Part shown: positions 37,508 to 50,050 of the stretch, piece after piece
Position numbering within the stretch: position 1 is the stretch's first letter
Layout: the number at the start of each line of letters is the position of its first letter
Assembly: GCA_930367205.1 (NCBI GenBank)
Contig: OV884015.1
Coordinates: 79,003,341 to 79,067,340, forward strand
Direction of reading: 5' to 3'
DNA: 64,000 nt
DNA from: Acanthosoma haemorrhoidale
Taxonomy: Eukaryota; Arthropoda; Insecta; Hemiptera; Acanthosomatidae
Made by a program: the position numbers and the translations under genes
Notes under the pieces: generated by a model
Told to the model about the DNA's origin: nothing
Databases searched by the model: none
Seen by the model: the letters and a program-made list of their open reading frames with translations, nothing else

Positions 37508-38559
37508 GCTATAAGATTTTTTTTTGTTTTAAACCAATTATGTTCTTATTTAATTCTGTAAGAAAAAAATGAAGTGTTAAATCCTCATAATAATTCTGAG
37601 TATTAAGAAATATCTGACCTGTCCGGAAACTTAAAAAAAAAAAAAAATGCACATTCGTTGGTTGATTAACTGACAATAAATTGGCGTGATATCCAATGCA
37701 GGTATAATTGACACGCTGACGGAAACTGAAAACCAATGCTTTGGGATTACTGTACTAAAAGACCAACGAAACATTAAAAAAGGATTTTTGTTTTTTCTCT
37801 ATGTATCTAGTTTACCCAAATAAATTTGTAAGACAAATTATTTGAACAGTATAAAAAAACACAGTGTTTGAGGAATCCATTATTCTAAAATTGGAGGTTT
37901 AAACGAAGGGCGATCGACGTGTAAACAGTCTTTGAACGATCTGATTTTGAAAAGGATATCCATCATAGTTTCCTTATATTATTATTTGGATAAAATACAA
38001 TAACAATAATAATTTGGTCAAAAATGAAGATAATAAACGTCAGCCTCTCTAGCTAAGTCCTTTGAATTTATAAACTAATTATGTCCAAGATATCCCCTCC
38101 CCCGTTATTTCGGTACCTTGAAGACTGTAATCATTGACTTCATGGTAGAAATAAAAGCGATACAGCTTATCTTAGAATCAAATAAATTAATCAATTAAAG
38201 AATCAAATTAGTTTAACTTTATATGAAGAAAAATTATTCGATAGAGCAATAGAAAATCGAGATAAAAGATAGCATTCAAACCATATTTACAATAGCACTC
38301 ATACAACAGAGGCATTCATAAATATCCCATGTATCCTCCAAAATCTTATAAATTGAAGAATGATCTTTCTTTCAACTCATGCTAAAAACCTCTGCAACTC
38401 CCCAAAGTGATTGATAACAGTGGCTTAGCAATTAACAATGTTTCGTAATGAAGCCAAATTGGTTACAAACAATCAAACCTTGGTAAACTCGTTGAGTCTG
38501 ATCTATATTGTTGTTATTAAAATTGAATTGGGCCCATGGGGCCGACAGTAGGGTCGATT

Positions 38560-38900
38560 AAACACTTCATCGTTTTGACTACTTGTGATTTTAATAGCGC
38601 TAATTAGGAACCGTTGTAATGTTTTCCACGGGTGGCTTGGCCCGGCGTCTTCTTTCCCATGGCCCGGAAGCGGTCCTCAACGGTTTTTCACTGAGAGAGT
38701 CACGGGCGTTTGGTTTTTCGCCGGAGCCGCCAATCGAAAAACCAACAGGCGATTTGTGACGGCGGCTACCTACGGGTCGGCCCAACATACAAAAACCTAT
38801 ACCTATGAGTGCCACGTTGAAGCTCCCCGCACTATTGTTCTTGTTGCTAATACGTTTTTGCTGACTCCACGGTATTTCTTCAAGGAACAACCCAGATCTC
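38560..38900. promoter_or_regulatory. GC-richer island
   Basis: AGCGCTAATTAGGAACC (about 38597) precedes a GC-rich core with GCCCGGCG, GGCCCGGAAGCGG and CGCCGGAGCCGCC. Both strands have open frames (106 plus, 96 minus), with no domain in either. The plus frame has an ATG start, so an exon cannot be ruled out, but the paired openness argues for composition only. Confidence 0.3.
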
Positions 38901-38929
38901 AGTGAATCGTCTTAACATCACAGGTTTCT

Positions 38930-39550
38930 CAAAAAAAAATTTTTCTTTGTATCCCTTTGCTATTATAAATTATGGAAATCAGTATGGATTCTACATAAAT
39001 GAATCTATTTACAATGTCCTGTAACATGACTACATTTTACACATTTTTTTTTTTTTTCTCCTAAGCTCTCTAGTTAGAATTTTCGGAGTCATTAGTGTAC
39101 AGTGGTGAGAGTCCACTGGTGCCTGGGCCTAGAGTCTTCTCTAGGCATGTAGTGCAGTCGTAGTTAGTCTGATATCAGTGAGGGTGCCCCTTAGAGGCTT
39201 GTTGTTGGTGGGCCAAGCGCCGTGATGTCAACCATTTGGTCTGCTTTACTCGATCTTGTGAGTTGCCATCGTGCCGGTAGCGGTGGTGGTGTCATGTCTC
39301 GGAAGAGAGGGTATAGACTGTGCTTCATCGAGTCAAAGATGTGACGTCGTCTGATGGCTTCGGTGATGGTGGGGAGCTCAAACTTTTCGTGCATGTCGGA
39401 AGCCTACACAATTGCTAATCATTTAATGTATATTATAAATTCATTGTGTAAACATGTTTAAATGTGATGGGGCTCACCTTATGAACTTACATCAAAGAAC
39501 AAAATCTTAACCTAATTTTCACCGACAGTCTGTTGCCATCGATGCGGGAA
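38930..39550 (-). mobile_element. non-LTR retrotransposon 3' part (family X), minus-strand copy
   Basis: This is the inverted counterpart of 11040-11770. The minus-strand frame (about 39394-39191) reads FELPTITEAIRRRHIFDSM, then a segment shared with the other copy (YPLFRDM, then WQLTRSSKAD). The 3' part runs through an A-rich run (plus-strand T run at 39044-39058) to the shared 3' terminal segment at about 38940. The two copies differ at many positions, so they are separate insertions, not a recent duplication. Confidence 0.7.
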
Positions 39551-40269
39551 AGGCTGGTGTGGCCATAGTGTTGAACACTGAGTATGTTGAGAACGTGTCA
39601 ATTAACTTTATGGGTCTCCGGTATTGATGTTTTCTCAGATATAGACAGCCAAATGCACAACTTACTACGGCCGGACCAACCCATGTGCAGGGAATGTAAT
39701 ACTCGTTGGTGATTCATCTCGAGGTAAGATTAACTCACAGAGCAAGAAAAAGATAAGAAAAATTTATTAACAATTTAATTCACAATTAAACGTGTTATTA
39801 AATGTACCGGTATCCTATCTGTGTTATTGTATAGGCTGTAACACAATGCTAACATTTTTGAATAGCAGAAAAAATAATTGATTGCGCCCCCCCCTTCTCT
39901 AAATGCAACAGGAATTTTTTTAATTTAGCACCACATCCTTAGTTTTTTTATGAGTTTCTTATGAGAGAATTTTTGCTGTATTTACCAATCTTCCCTATTA
40001 GCAGATTTTCAGAGATTATTGTTTTGTTATAATATTTTTCAGTTTGAGAACGAACAAATACTTGCATTGTGGGGATGCGTTAAGCATTGTGAATATCTTT
40101 GTATAGCAAGGGTAGATATTGATAATACGCAGTCCTAGGTTTTGGACTAGTAATCCTTCCAGACCTTTATGTTTTGTGAAAAAACAAAAATTTTTCAACT
40201 GGTGCATAATTGATTCTAGTACTTAAATGCATATAACGGATCACTGCTAGCACACAAAGCTCCAGACAT

Positions 40270-40450
40270 AACTTACCATAAGCGTTCCTTTTATCTAGTA
40301 GAGCCACTCACGAATGCCGACATCAGTGACACCGAAGACGGGCCCGCCGCCAAATCCTCACTGTCACTCGTCAGTCTGACAGACCAAGGGCGCTCGCACT
40401 CACTGTTCTCGCTCTGACACCACAGTCCGAATATACTGTCAGCTTCTTAT
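40270..40450. other. GC-richer stretch of unknown nature
   Basis: The block holds CGGGCCCGCCGCC and several CACTGTCACTCG/TGACAGACC words. GTCAGTCTGACAGAC is a short palindrome. It has no open frame and could be an island or a transposon promoter remnant. Confidence 0.2.
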
Positions 40451-42639
40451 TTCCTTTACAAGGCTGAAAATTGTATACCGACTAGGGTTATAGTCATTCA
40501 CGACATCCTTACATCATATGAAACGTTTACAAAGATATTTTTACATCGATCATAAACTAAATTGTATTATTACATGAGGTGACGGATTCCAATACAAATT
40601 GAGATTGGGGAATTAAAGGCGTTTAGGCAATGACAGTGTCAAAGAGTCACTACAAGTGACAATGGTGGGACTACAAAGATAGCAACAATTAATTGACAAT
40701 TAACAGGATAGCGAGTGATGTATCTGATGACTTAAAGGCTGGCCAAGGTTACTATGCAAAAAGCAATGATTTGAATGTGCCCTTAACCATTCAGAAAAAA
40801 TTTAACTTTCTATGACCGCCTATTATATAACGAACTTTTCAAAGAGGTACGTATACCCGTTACTTTAATGAGAGTACAACCTAACCCTTCGGGCTCAACG
40901 TGAATAAAATGACGTAATGAATCTTAAATCTTAAAATAGCTTATTCTCTTTGAGCTGAGAAACATCAGAACTTCAAATCTACTAGAGAACTATCAAAGGT
41001 ACCTTCAAAAATATTGACCACTATTGTAACATTCACACTTCCAGACAAAACGAAAAACGATCCTCTCGCACAAAAATGAACGTACAGCCTGAACTCAATG
41101 GGATATCAATTACTAACAACAACCAAAAGCTATAATAAACTTACGTAATGTGTCTTGAATCAAGTCGCATAGACTACTCACCTGAAAATTAAAAAGAAAT
41201 TACCATTAATTTATATGCAAACCAACTGGAAAGAAAGTTAATAAGATATGATAATGTTAATATAAATAATAAATAACTTCCTTGTTTTATTACGTATGTA
41301 TGAATTTTATAGTATATAAAAAATTTACTGTATTCATAGTTCATGCCTCCTCAATATTTTGTTGATTGAATATATTCATGATGACGATTGAATGATAAGA
41401 TATTTAATTATCTACAAGAATTTTTTGTCTGATTAATGCAAAATCTTCTATACGGTCTAATAGCATTGCCTTCATCATTTAGACTACGGAGCTGAGAACT
41501 TGATTTCGATCATAATATATATTTTGCAAGTCCTGCATTTTAATTTTGAACCGTGCATGAATAGACAATGGTCGAGAGAGCATAGCAGCCATGACGAGTA
41601 AACACAGGTTGGAGATCCGGGTGGACGAAGATGGCGAAGGCCCGGAGGCACAAATAAGAAGAGGAGTTGAGAATGTTAATGTGGACGAGGCCTGAATAAT
41701 AGGCCAGACTGCACTGTCCCTTCAGGTCTCCATATAGCATCTTCATGGCTCTAATCCACCATCACTGTAATACTTACCCGTCAAACTGAAATGATGTATT
41801 TATTTTAGTATCCGATAGTAGTATACTTTTGATGGATAGTGAGCCATGTAAATGGAGCGTTTAAACCTGACTGACAGGCTACGAACAGACAATTTTGAAT
41901 GTAATAATCTAACATTGACTATTGCGTTGGTTTTGAACGATTACATACAGTTATTTTTCTAGTAAGAAGTAAGAATTTAAGTAGTTTAGAAGAAGGACAA
42001 CTAAGAATTTAAAATGCGATTACTGGAGCTATTATTATTACTAGTAGCTGTAAGGACAGCTCAACAGCTAGGGGAATTAATGGTCTAATTACAAATTAAT
42101 TATAAAGAATGTTTATTTACCAATATTATAAAGTCGAAACTTAAAATTGACCTATTTACTACTTATTAGTGACCTTTAGAAATTTATAAAGTTTCTTCGA
42201 CAGAGAGCTATGCAATTTACCGATGACGGTTGGAAGGATTTGGTGTCCAAGAGAAGAATGTGGAAATCGGTATGCTTAATGCAGGTATAATGGAACATTT
42301 ATCTGTAACTGTAACTGTAGCTATGTGGTCTGGAACTGTAACTAGAAGGCCAGGTAAAATACAAATGGTATATACCAAACAAATATGGTTTACATGATTT
42401 TGTTGAAGCCTCTATCCTGGTGGGTCGTTGATGTAGTTTAATTGTTTTACTTTGTTCAGTGCAATTTGATCCTAATTGCTTTCAGAAAATTCAACGTGCT
42501 TTGTACACATTCTGTGGGTTTTCCCTTCATTGGGTCCTTCGGAGGTTTAATTTTTCCTATGTATACTGACATATCAGCAAATGTAGTAGCAAGAATCATA
42601 GCACAGTATGCAGCATGTGTTGTTTAGTTGCAAGAATCA

Positions 42640-43370
42640 AGTCAGGGACTCTTGATTTAACAGACTAAAGGAGTGGGCAAGGGCAGCCTGTCCACAGAAT
42701 AACCTGAGTTTGTTGACCAGGACCCAAGTTTGACCATAATTGTTCTTTGTTTATTTGGGACTGGCAGGATTCTTCTTTCCTTCTTTTGTGTAAACGCATC
42801 TTGAGGGCCAAAAGCAAGTTTGTCTTTGAAAGGACATTTTGGATTCATTAAATCTGGTATTGTTAGTGAGACTCTCTTATCCAGGTATGTTGCAATTTGA
42901 AGGAGCCCCGCAACATTGACCAAACAAAAATGAAAGAACGAAACAAAAGATTTATAGTTCCATGAAGGGTAGAAAATAATTTCATCTATAATGGACAGTA
43001 GTGGATTCGTTGAGCCAAAAGTTGCGAAAATGATGAATGACAAGATGAGGGATACAGCTCGTCTCATTATTGATGAGCTCTGATGATTTATCGCCTGGGA
43101 CAGAACAAACAATGGCCCGGTAGCCGTATCTGCAGTTTTGCCGAGGACGAAAGCAAGTCGTGAAGAGTCGCACCCTCTCGCCTCAGCCCATTAACGATTG
43201 CTCCGCTATCAGCATTAATCATGCCCGATCCTGTTTCTCGAATGGCTACTTCCAATCTTGGTCTGTCCAAGGTGTTGAGATTAAAACGACCGCTGTCCTT
43301 GGCAGGTCTCTCGGCGCGTTTTTTTTAGCGAATGAGGTTCCTATCTGTCATCCTGGATTTCTCTATTACT
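42640..43370. other. GC-richer block with a 151-codon minus-strand frame
   Basis: The minus-strand frame 42657-43112 begins MFVLSQAINHQSSSIMRR and then has a hydrophobic segment (AVSLILSFIIFATF) that could be a signal or membrane anchor. It ends in a charged and proline-containing tail. Two shorter minus frames overlap its start and a plus frame overlaps beyond. I recognise no family. It may be a decayed gene or transposon fragment, or chance. Confidence 0.2.
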
Positions 43371-43394
43371 TGTGTAAAGGTAACAAACAAGTTT

Positions 43395-43640
43395 GTATAA
43401 TAGCAAGTTCATGAACAATCATTTATGCACCATAGCATTATTTTTTTATAATCTCATCAAATTTGGATTACATATATATTATGATAAAATTATAATTTGC
43501 CTTATTGGGCAATACGTAGTTGTGATAAATGTTCTAATCCATGCCATATTTACAATTTTTATTCATTCGCTCATTCATACAGTATTTACAAACAGCCCAG
43601 AGACCTCCCAAACCCAAATGGTTATCAGCTCCCCCGCATC
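43395..43640 (-). repeat. dispersed repeat shared with 49.05-49.25 kb
   Basis: Several blocks match 49080-49245 in the same orientation: ACAATTTGCC/ACAATCTGCT, GTTCTAATCCATGCCATATT/GTTCTCATTCATACCATATT, then TATTTACAAAC and CCTCCCAAACCC/CCTCCTAAATCC. On the minus strand both contain GTAAATAC and AATGAATAA-like sequence, so a LINE 3' UTR is likely. Confidence 0.55.
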
Positions 43641-43779
43641 CGAAAGAGGAAGTGGAGTCTTGGGAAGTCCTCCTCGCTCCTCTGGCAACCGCGTCACTGT
43701 AAACAGTGGAGGCTGACCAAGAGCGCGAAAGCCACATGCCCTCTGGCCTTGTCAAGACTCCCATTGTCACGTATTCATA

Positions 43780-44155
43780 GCAGGTCATTGTTATTCCAGT
43801 TAGTATGGAATTTCCTGAATTTGGAAGGGATGATTTCAAGAATGTAAGGTATATTAAGATCGTTATGAGGGGTTTTGTTTCTGATGTAATAAGGGGAGTT
43901 TACTATTGTTCTTAGGACTTTTGATTGATAGCATTGGAGACGCTTGAAATTCGACTTTTTTGCTGTCCCCCATAGCTCTATTTCGTATACCTAGATTGGT
44001 TTAAGTATAACTTTGTAGATTTGTAATTTATTTTCTATTGAGAGATGGGATGTCCTTCAATGTAGTCTGTACAGTTGTCCAAAGCGTCTGTTTAGTTCTT
44101 GTCTTTTTAGTCTCGTGTGTGTGTTCCATGTCAGCCTTTTGTCGAAATGGAAGTT
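43780..44155 (-). mobile_element. Jockey-type LINE, ORF2 C-terminal fragment
   Basis: The minus strand reads FDKRLTWNTHTRLKRQ, then FGQLYRLH, SHLSIENKLQIYKVILKPI, IELWGTAKKSNFKRLQ and NSPYYIRNKT with HNDLNIPYILE. It is the same family as the 34.2-kb copy. A stop stands where the other copy has tryptophan after KPI. The final part before the RDLL end is deleted, so AGCAGGTCA at 43781 joins almost directly to the upstream segment. It is inactive. Confidence 0.8.
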
Positions 44156-44639
44156 GGGAATATAAGGGTTCTTTTCAACATATAAAAAATATTCTTTTTC
44201 AAACCAATAAAGATCCTGAAAAAGTAAATTTGTGGCTGTTCGAAAGTACAGGTAACGAAGGAGTGAAGGTATACGATTCTCATAACTTTTATTACTTCAG
44301 TATTACAAGTAGTCACGCATATTCCATAAACACAATTAATTGAGCCTTTGCGGATCATAAGAAGCTCAGAGAACTAGTCTCAGCTACTTAAAACAACTAT
44401 TTTTAAAAAAATGGCAATTACAAATAAAATTAGCTGCCTTCCTTTCTGAGAAAATGACATTTCTAAATGATTATTATTCTTGTTTAAATTATTAACATCA
44501 TCATCAAACCCAGTTAAATTATTATTGTAAAGTTGAAGTTTATTCATGAGCGCTATCCAATACTCTCAAACAGATCCTACTGGCTTTTATATAAACGTAT
44601 ATCAGAACCACTTAAGTTTTCACCAGTATGAAATTTTTG

Positions 44640-44890
44640 TATGAATACGGTCGAGTTACGTTTCTGCCGGGTGGGCGTAGACTTCGCTGTGTTCGCTCAG
44701 GAACCAACTGCTATTCAACGACTCCGAAACGTCGCAAAGTTAGTGTGATGACCGGCCATTAGCAAATACTAAACTCCGAAGCCATAGGATTCATTCGAGG
44801 CAGATGACTTAATAACCAAGGCGCTATTAGGGACTGACGGGAGCGCCTGATGGCCAGATGGCTTCCATGTCCTCGCTCTCCTTAAGCAAA
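44640..44890. promoter_or_regulatory. GC-richer island
   Basis: The block holds GCCGGGTGGGCG and ACTCCGAAACGTCGC, the latter resembling half of the dispersed motif family, plus GATGGCCAGATGGC, a small tandem. No protein frame. Confidence 0.25.
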
Positions 44891-44899
44891 ATTATACAT

Positions 44900-46490
44900 C
44901 TCCGCTCCAACATACAGCGCTGTGCTATTCTTGTCCTTCATAATCGATAATGTCCTCATTATGCTATCTCTCAATCTTTATATCTTCTGACTAGCTCAAC
45001 CGTTACGAAAACGACTATTTTTACCATTATACAAGCTAATTACCCATTTAAGTATGAGTGGAATGTATGTACGTAATTGCCTAGACAGAGAGCCTGCCTT
45101 GAAACAGATTCAGACAACCTCCTTTCATCACTGTCTGTCTATCTGTCCTTAAAAAAAAGGTACAAGTAATCAATCTGAAATGTTTGACCAAAGATACACA
45201 TTGCTCTGGAATACACTGGTTCAGATCTGTAGATGATACAATCACCATAGAACATACTTAGGGTTTAAAGTTGCCATATTTCCCTTATGTTTATGAAGAT
45301 GCTAAAGACTGTTACGTATAGTGCTGAGGGCCATCACTGGCCCAGGACGAGAATTGGATTTTAAGTGTCTGAAAAGATAAGCCAATAAAATGAAACATTT
45401 TTGGATAAAATCATTACAAATAAAATTAATGTTTGATTCTCATAATAACATGAACTGGTGACGCTTCTGCTTTTATAAAATTTTGAGCTGATGTAAATTT
45501 TTAGGACCTTTGTCAACTGTCCATTGTAGAATTGAATAGAAAGGACATTGGTCAATTGTAGAATGATAAAGATATATTTCTTTCTACTTGGTTTCTATAG
45601 CAAAAATTAGACTTGGTATGGATTATTATTAATGCTTTTTCATTGCTTTTTAACGATTATAAATACATAAACCTACTGCTTTAACTAAACCTGTTCCCAT
45701 TTAAATCTACGTTTAGTACGTTAATCATTCTCAATGAATAAACGGGTTCAGAAAAAACACAACGATTTACTATAACAAGTTGTTTACAATGTGATATAAA
45801 ATTTCCAAGCCCGAAGGGAGAAGCAATATTTTTAAAAATCAATCGATCTGAAATTTTAAGAGTATATTCAACACCCCGGACTTTACCTTTTGGCTAATAA
45901 ACAGTAGCAGTATGTAAAAATAGTTCTCCATTTGAATCGACTCCCTCCTTCTCATGGACTTTAAAACGTTCTTAAATATTTTCTCAGAAGTCAAGAAGAT
46001 TTTAAAACTAATTAAAAGATATTTCAAGTGCTATAGCAATGTGGTGAGCACAAAATTGTGTGCTTAATGTCATTGAAGACGATTTCTTATATTAGCATAT
46101 CTATAAGTTTTTTTTGTCATTTCGTGAAAAGCCAATGTATACTGACCCAGATCCGCAAATATCTCTCGATTATTGCTTGAAGATAAAAAAAAAACGTGAA
46201 TAACTCTTGGCTGGGATTACAAATACCAGTTTTTTATTGCTGGCTCTTAAAATTAATTTTATGGTGTATATAAAACTATTTATGCCGTTACCTATATGTA
46301 TTTAATCACCAAAGAAAAATCAATTTAAGTCACATGAATATATTTAAAATAATACGATTCGGCTCATAAGTAAAGGTGAAAACAAAATCTTAGTCCATAC
46401 AAAATATAAATAAATCATTTAATAATAGTAAATTAGCGTGGCTACTGGTCCGTGGATCAACTATAAATAAGGTAAGCTATTAAATCCATA
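44900..46490. other. AT-rich non-coding stretch
   Basis: No gene or repeat was recognised. Frames are short and rich in F, K, I and N. Confidence 0.55.
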
Positions 46491-46880
46491 CTATAGCACG
46501 GACTGACAATAGACGGCTCCAATACACACTAACATACGTCTGAGTGTAAGGCTTTCCGACCGCTACAGATATAGCGCCAAGTCATCGGTGTCATTTGTCA
46601 CCATCCAAGTCATTAACGGCCATGACTGTGCTGGCAGTCCCCTCGGTACCCGCTCCCTTTCATGCCTACCACTGTTTGGACTTAGCACTGTCCTCACGTG
46701 TCCTCTGTGTGTGAGACACGACAAAGGGGGTGAGCCCATCTTTAGGTCGTTTGAACGGCGATACGATTCATCACTGCCGAACGGTGAAAAAGTAGTAAAC
46801 ATGTCTCCGATGACGGTGTGTGGTGTCATGCTCCGCGTTCAAAGCTGTGATGGGAATCGATAGGGTTTTAGACAACAACA
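46490..46880. promoter_or_regulatory. GC-richer island
   Basis: Frames are open on both strands (91 plus, 88 minus) without domains. The block contains AGTCATTAACGGCCATGAC and CGATACGATTCATC. CpG words are frequent for this window. I treat it as a non-coding candidate. Confidence 0.3.
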
Positions 46881-47980
46881 ACACACTCAATACCGCCCGG
46901 AAAATAACGTTAGTTTAATAAATTTACTTCTAATTTCGTAAGTAATTTTGTATGTCAGTCTCCACACGAGAAACCTTGACTTCTGTCAGGAGGATTACTG
47001 TGTCTTACAATATCTTAGTACATTTGTTTTGCCTTTTCCAATCCAGTACTTTTCTAGTAGTAAGTACCCATTCAAAAGAAAAGGGTAAATTTCAGAATTA
47101 AAGGTCAATTTAACATATCGACGATATTGACGATGAAGTTCAATTCATATCTAACTAATATCGACGACATTGTATACTGCACTTGTTAATAGAAGCCAAT
47201 TCGTCCTAGGAAGGTCATGAAAGTTGTCATGTTTCATTGCTCTAAGTCAATTTGGTAGTCAAGTTATTTTGTCAAAACGTTAGCAGTATATGTCTAGTAC
47301 CTCCTATCATTAAACCAGCAATCACTTGCATTCGGTGTTACACAAGCTCTGTTTTTGTCATATTTTTCTGTTGAGTGACTTAAGCTATTATTGACCGATT
47401 CATACGTCATTTCATAGACACGTTCTTTGCTGTTTTTAAATAAGCTGTTTGTCACTAACGTTCATCAAATCAAACATTAATTTTAATGTACAAGTATTAT
47501 CTGTAAGTTCTCATGAATGTTAAGAGATGTATTAAAGGTTGTTTTACTTGTAGTTTTTATGATGTAAATGTAAAAAAAAAAAAAATTATGAAGAGTGCTT
47601 AAAAATACTAGCGTGAAATTTATTATTTGGAGCTGATTGATTCGAAGATGGAACTTTTATGGGTAAGGGTACGTCAAAAATATTTTTTATTGCAAGAGCG
47701 CTTTTGATAACTCTATGCCTTTTTCAGGCCTGTCAAAGAGTGTTCATAACTTTCCCAATTGGAAAATTGGGCGCACTCAGTTAAAATAAGTACTAATATT
47801 TATTTAACGGTTTAATGGGTAGTTATTTCAATTATTATTTCCCATTTCCATTGAATTCAAATAATAGTTTATTGGCTGGAACAATGAAAAGTAGGGTGAT
47901 AAAAAAGTTTCCTTTCAAGCAGTTATAAGTTTATAATTAAGTACCAGCAATGGTGTTACTGAAAAGGGTTGCCTCCTAGA
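46880..47980. other. AT-rich non-coding stretch
   Basis: Two short words are repeated: TATCGACGATATTGACGATG (about 47119) and TATCGACGACATTG (about 47159), about 40 bases apart. No gene was seen. Confidence 0.5.
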
Positions 47981-47986
47981 GGTTTA

Positions 47987-48079
47987 AGGGTGGTCTGAAA
48001 AGTTACCGACCTAACAAAGCTTTTATTTATTTTATTATCATCTTCATGTTGAGGTCGGAAACTTTTCAGACCACCTGTG
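47987..48079. mobile_element. mariner-like foldback (MITE) with TA target duplication
   Basis: Terminal inverted repeats of about 26-28 bases (GGTGGTCTGAAAAGTTACCG on the left, the reverse complement of CGGAAACTTTTCAGACCACC on the right, one mismatch in the shared core) enclose a 39-base AT-rich loop. A TA dinucleotide lies at each outer edge (47985-47986 and 48080-48081). TA duplication and repeats of this length are the hallmark of Tc1/mariner elements. No transposase is left. An internal-deletion derivative is the simplest reading. Confidence 0.75.
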
Positions 48080-48224
48080 TATGCAGGATCATCTAACATT
48101 TTATAATGCAATGTTGATTTGTCTTGCTCAAGTTTATACTCAACAAAGTCTAATCAAGTAAATAACGTCCAATTTTGTCTCTCCTCTAGTTTTTATTTCT
48201 ATTTTAAATGAACATTCAGCAGCT

Positions 48225-48265
48225 GTACAACCGTTCTCAAGTGCTCAAGAGTGTTGTTAATAATA
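48225..48265 (+). repeat. short dispersed repeat (AGTGCTCA type)
   Basis: TTCTCAAGTGCTCAAGAGTG and GTTGTTAA match the copies at 19741 and 56442. The copies differ in a few positions and in flanks. Confidence 0.45.
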
Positions 48266-48539
48266 TGAATAATGGGAAGACAAAATTAGTCGTTGTTTAT
48301 TAATCTCACGAGCAGCAATTAAACCATAATATAGCCTAATCAATTAATTAAAAATTGCTGCAGATTTATAAAATACAACGACCCTGAGCGTTATACTACA
48401 AAAAAAAAAAAGAAGTTATCCCACAGCATTCTAATACAAACAACCAGTCAATTATGTGTGAAGCCATGCAATCATGGATCATTATTGATGACCGATGTCT
48501 CTGGTAAATACACCGCAGAATTGTGTAGTCTCCGACACT

Positions 48540-48710
48540 CTTAGTATTGTGACAATAACAAGGAAACGAACCTCAACAGTCATTAGTTGCATTCTCGGCC
48601 CAATGTTGAGCAACGCGAACTCACGAGAAGGCGCTCCTCGGAACTCAAGGTCCAGCGCTTGATATGCTCTGATATCCAGAGTACTGCTGGGATCGAAGGT
48701 ATCTAAGCTT
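48540..48710. promoter_or_regulatory. small GC-richer island
   Basis: About 170 bases of near-even composition with CGAACTCACGAGAAGGCGC and no coding signal. Confidence 0.2.
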
Positions 48711-49049
48711 CCCGGAAAATATCATGATACTCTTATCATTTATTACCGAAGACAACACGAAATTGGGATCCTTTGAATCAGAAAGAAGCTGTTTTGTGTA
48801 AAACATGAACAAAAAGTAATTTATTTTAATTGTATATAATTTCATTTCTCATAGTTTCTATAGTTTTGACAAAAAAATCTTGGATTTTTTAAAAATACAT
48901 GTTTGCTACAACATTAAAAAAAAAATTCTTTGTATTAAAATTTAATAGTATCGAAATATTACCCTAAACAATTGAAAATATAATTTCTGAGCCTTAAACA
49001 TTAGATTTTGACTCCACTCAAGAAAATCAACTTATTATCACTAATATTA

Positions 49050-49255
49050 ATGAAGTGCATATCACTGAGGGTTTATTTCCAAATGAAATTTTTATTGTGA
49101 AAATTACAATCTGCTTAAATGGGACAATAAGTAATTGTGTTCAATGTTCTCATTCATACCATATTAACATTTCTTCATTTACTTACTTATTCATGAGGTA
49201 TTTACAAACATCCCAGGAACCTCCTAAATCCGCATGGTTGCCACCATAATATCAC
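49050..49255 (-). repeat. dispersed repeat shared with 43.4-43.6 kb
   Basis: See the 43395 entry. This copy ends at GCATGGTTGCC, where the other has AAATGGTTATC. Confidence 0.55.
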
Positions 49256-49614
49256 TTGTTTAATATTAGTTTCAGTAATCGTCTATTGTCAATGTTGACT
49301 AGCAGTAAAGTCTATAAGCTAGTTTTGCACGAATGTACCCCATTCACTACTCATAACTGCTACAAACTTAGATGAAGGAAAATGTATAGTTATTTTACTA
49401 AGGCTTAATTTACAGAATTACTAAAAAGTTACTTCTTAAATTTCATGGACGATTGATCTAATTTTTTATTGAGACCATTTAAATCATCGGGAAAATACAC
49501 CATTCGTATCAATAGATGTGCGTGTTGCATAAAGTTTAATCTCTCACAATTGACAATACCACAAAAGGACACCATAAACACCCAATTGACTTTCAAGCCC
49601 TTGTCTCTTGAGCT

Positions 49615-49631
49615 TTCTCTCTCTCTCTCTC
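49615..49631 (+). repeat. (CT)8 microsatellite
   Basis: A short CT run inside a T-rich segment. Confidence 0.85.
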
Positions 49632-49739
49632 ATCCTCTTTCTCTGTTATCATTAATAAATTAGATATTTTTTTGTATTTAATTAATGCTTGGTAAAAGAA
49701 AAAAACTGTTAATTGCATACTGTCAGTACCAAAAGACAA

Positions 49740-50050
49740 AAAAACGGACGTTCAGACAGACCGATTCCTACCCACCTTTGGTTCCTTGCCGAACCTGGCG
49801 GGGTACCAGTGTTTTTCTTCTGACAACTGTCAGAGGTTGAAAGATCGATGCAATAATAGCCCTATCTTGTCCGCCCTCAGGGCTGGTGGCCGCCCTGCCT
49901 ATAATTGCAGGGAAAGGGCCTTGGTTAATTGTTGCTATTATAAAGCTTGGGGTTGTTCATCCAGGAGAGGTTTCTTATGCCAAACCCTAACCGTTATAGT
50001 AATTAGTGCCTTTAGGGAAATTTTAGACTTCGTTAATTTTTCACTCTTCT
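49740..50050. promoter_or_regulatory. GC-richer island with homeodomain cores
   Basis: The block has TCTGACAACTGTCAGA (7-base inverted arms, 49819-49834), CTTGGTTAATTGTTGC and ATAGTAATTAGTGCC, plus a GC-rich core (GGGCTGGTGGCCGCCC). The 98-codon plus frame is cysteine and arginine rich but matches nothing I know. Confidence 0.35.
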
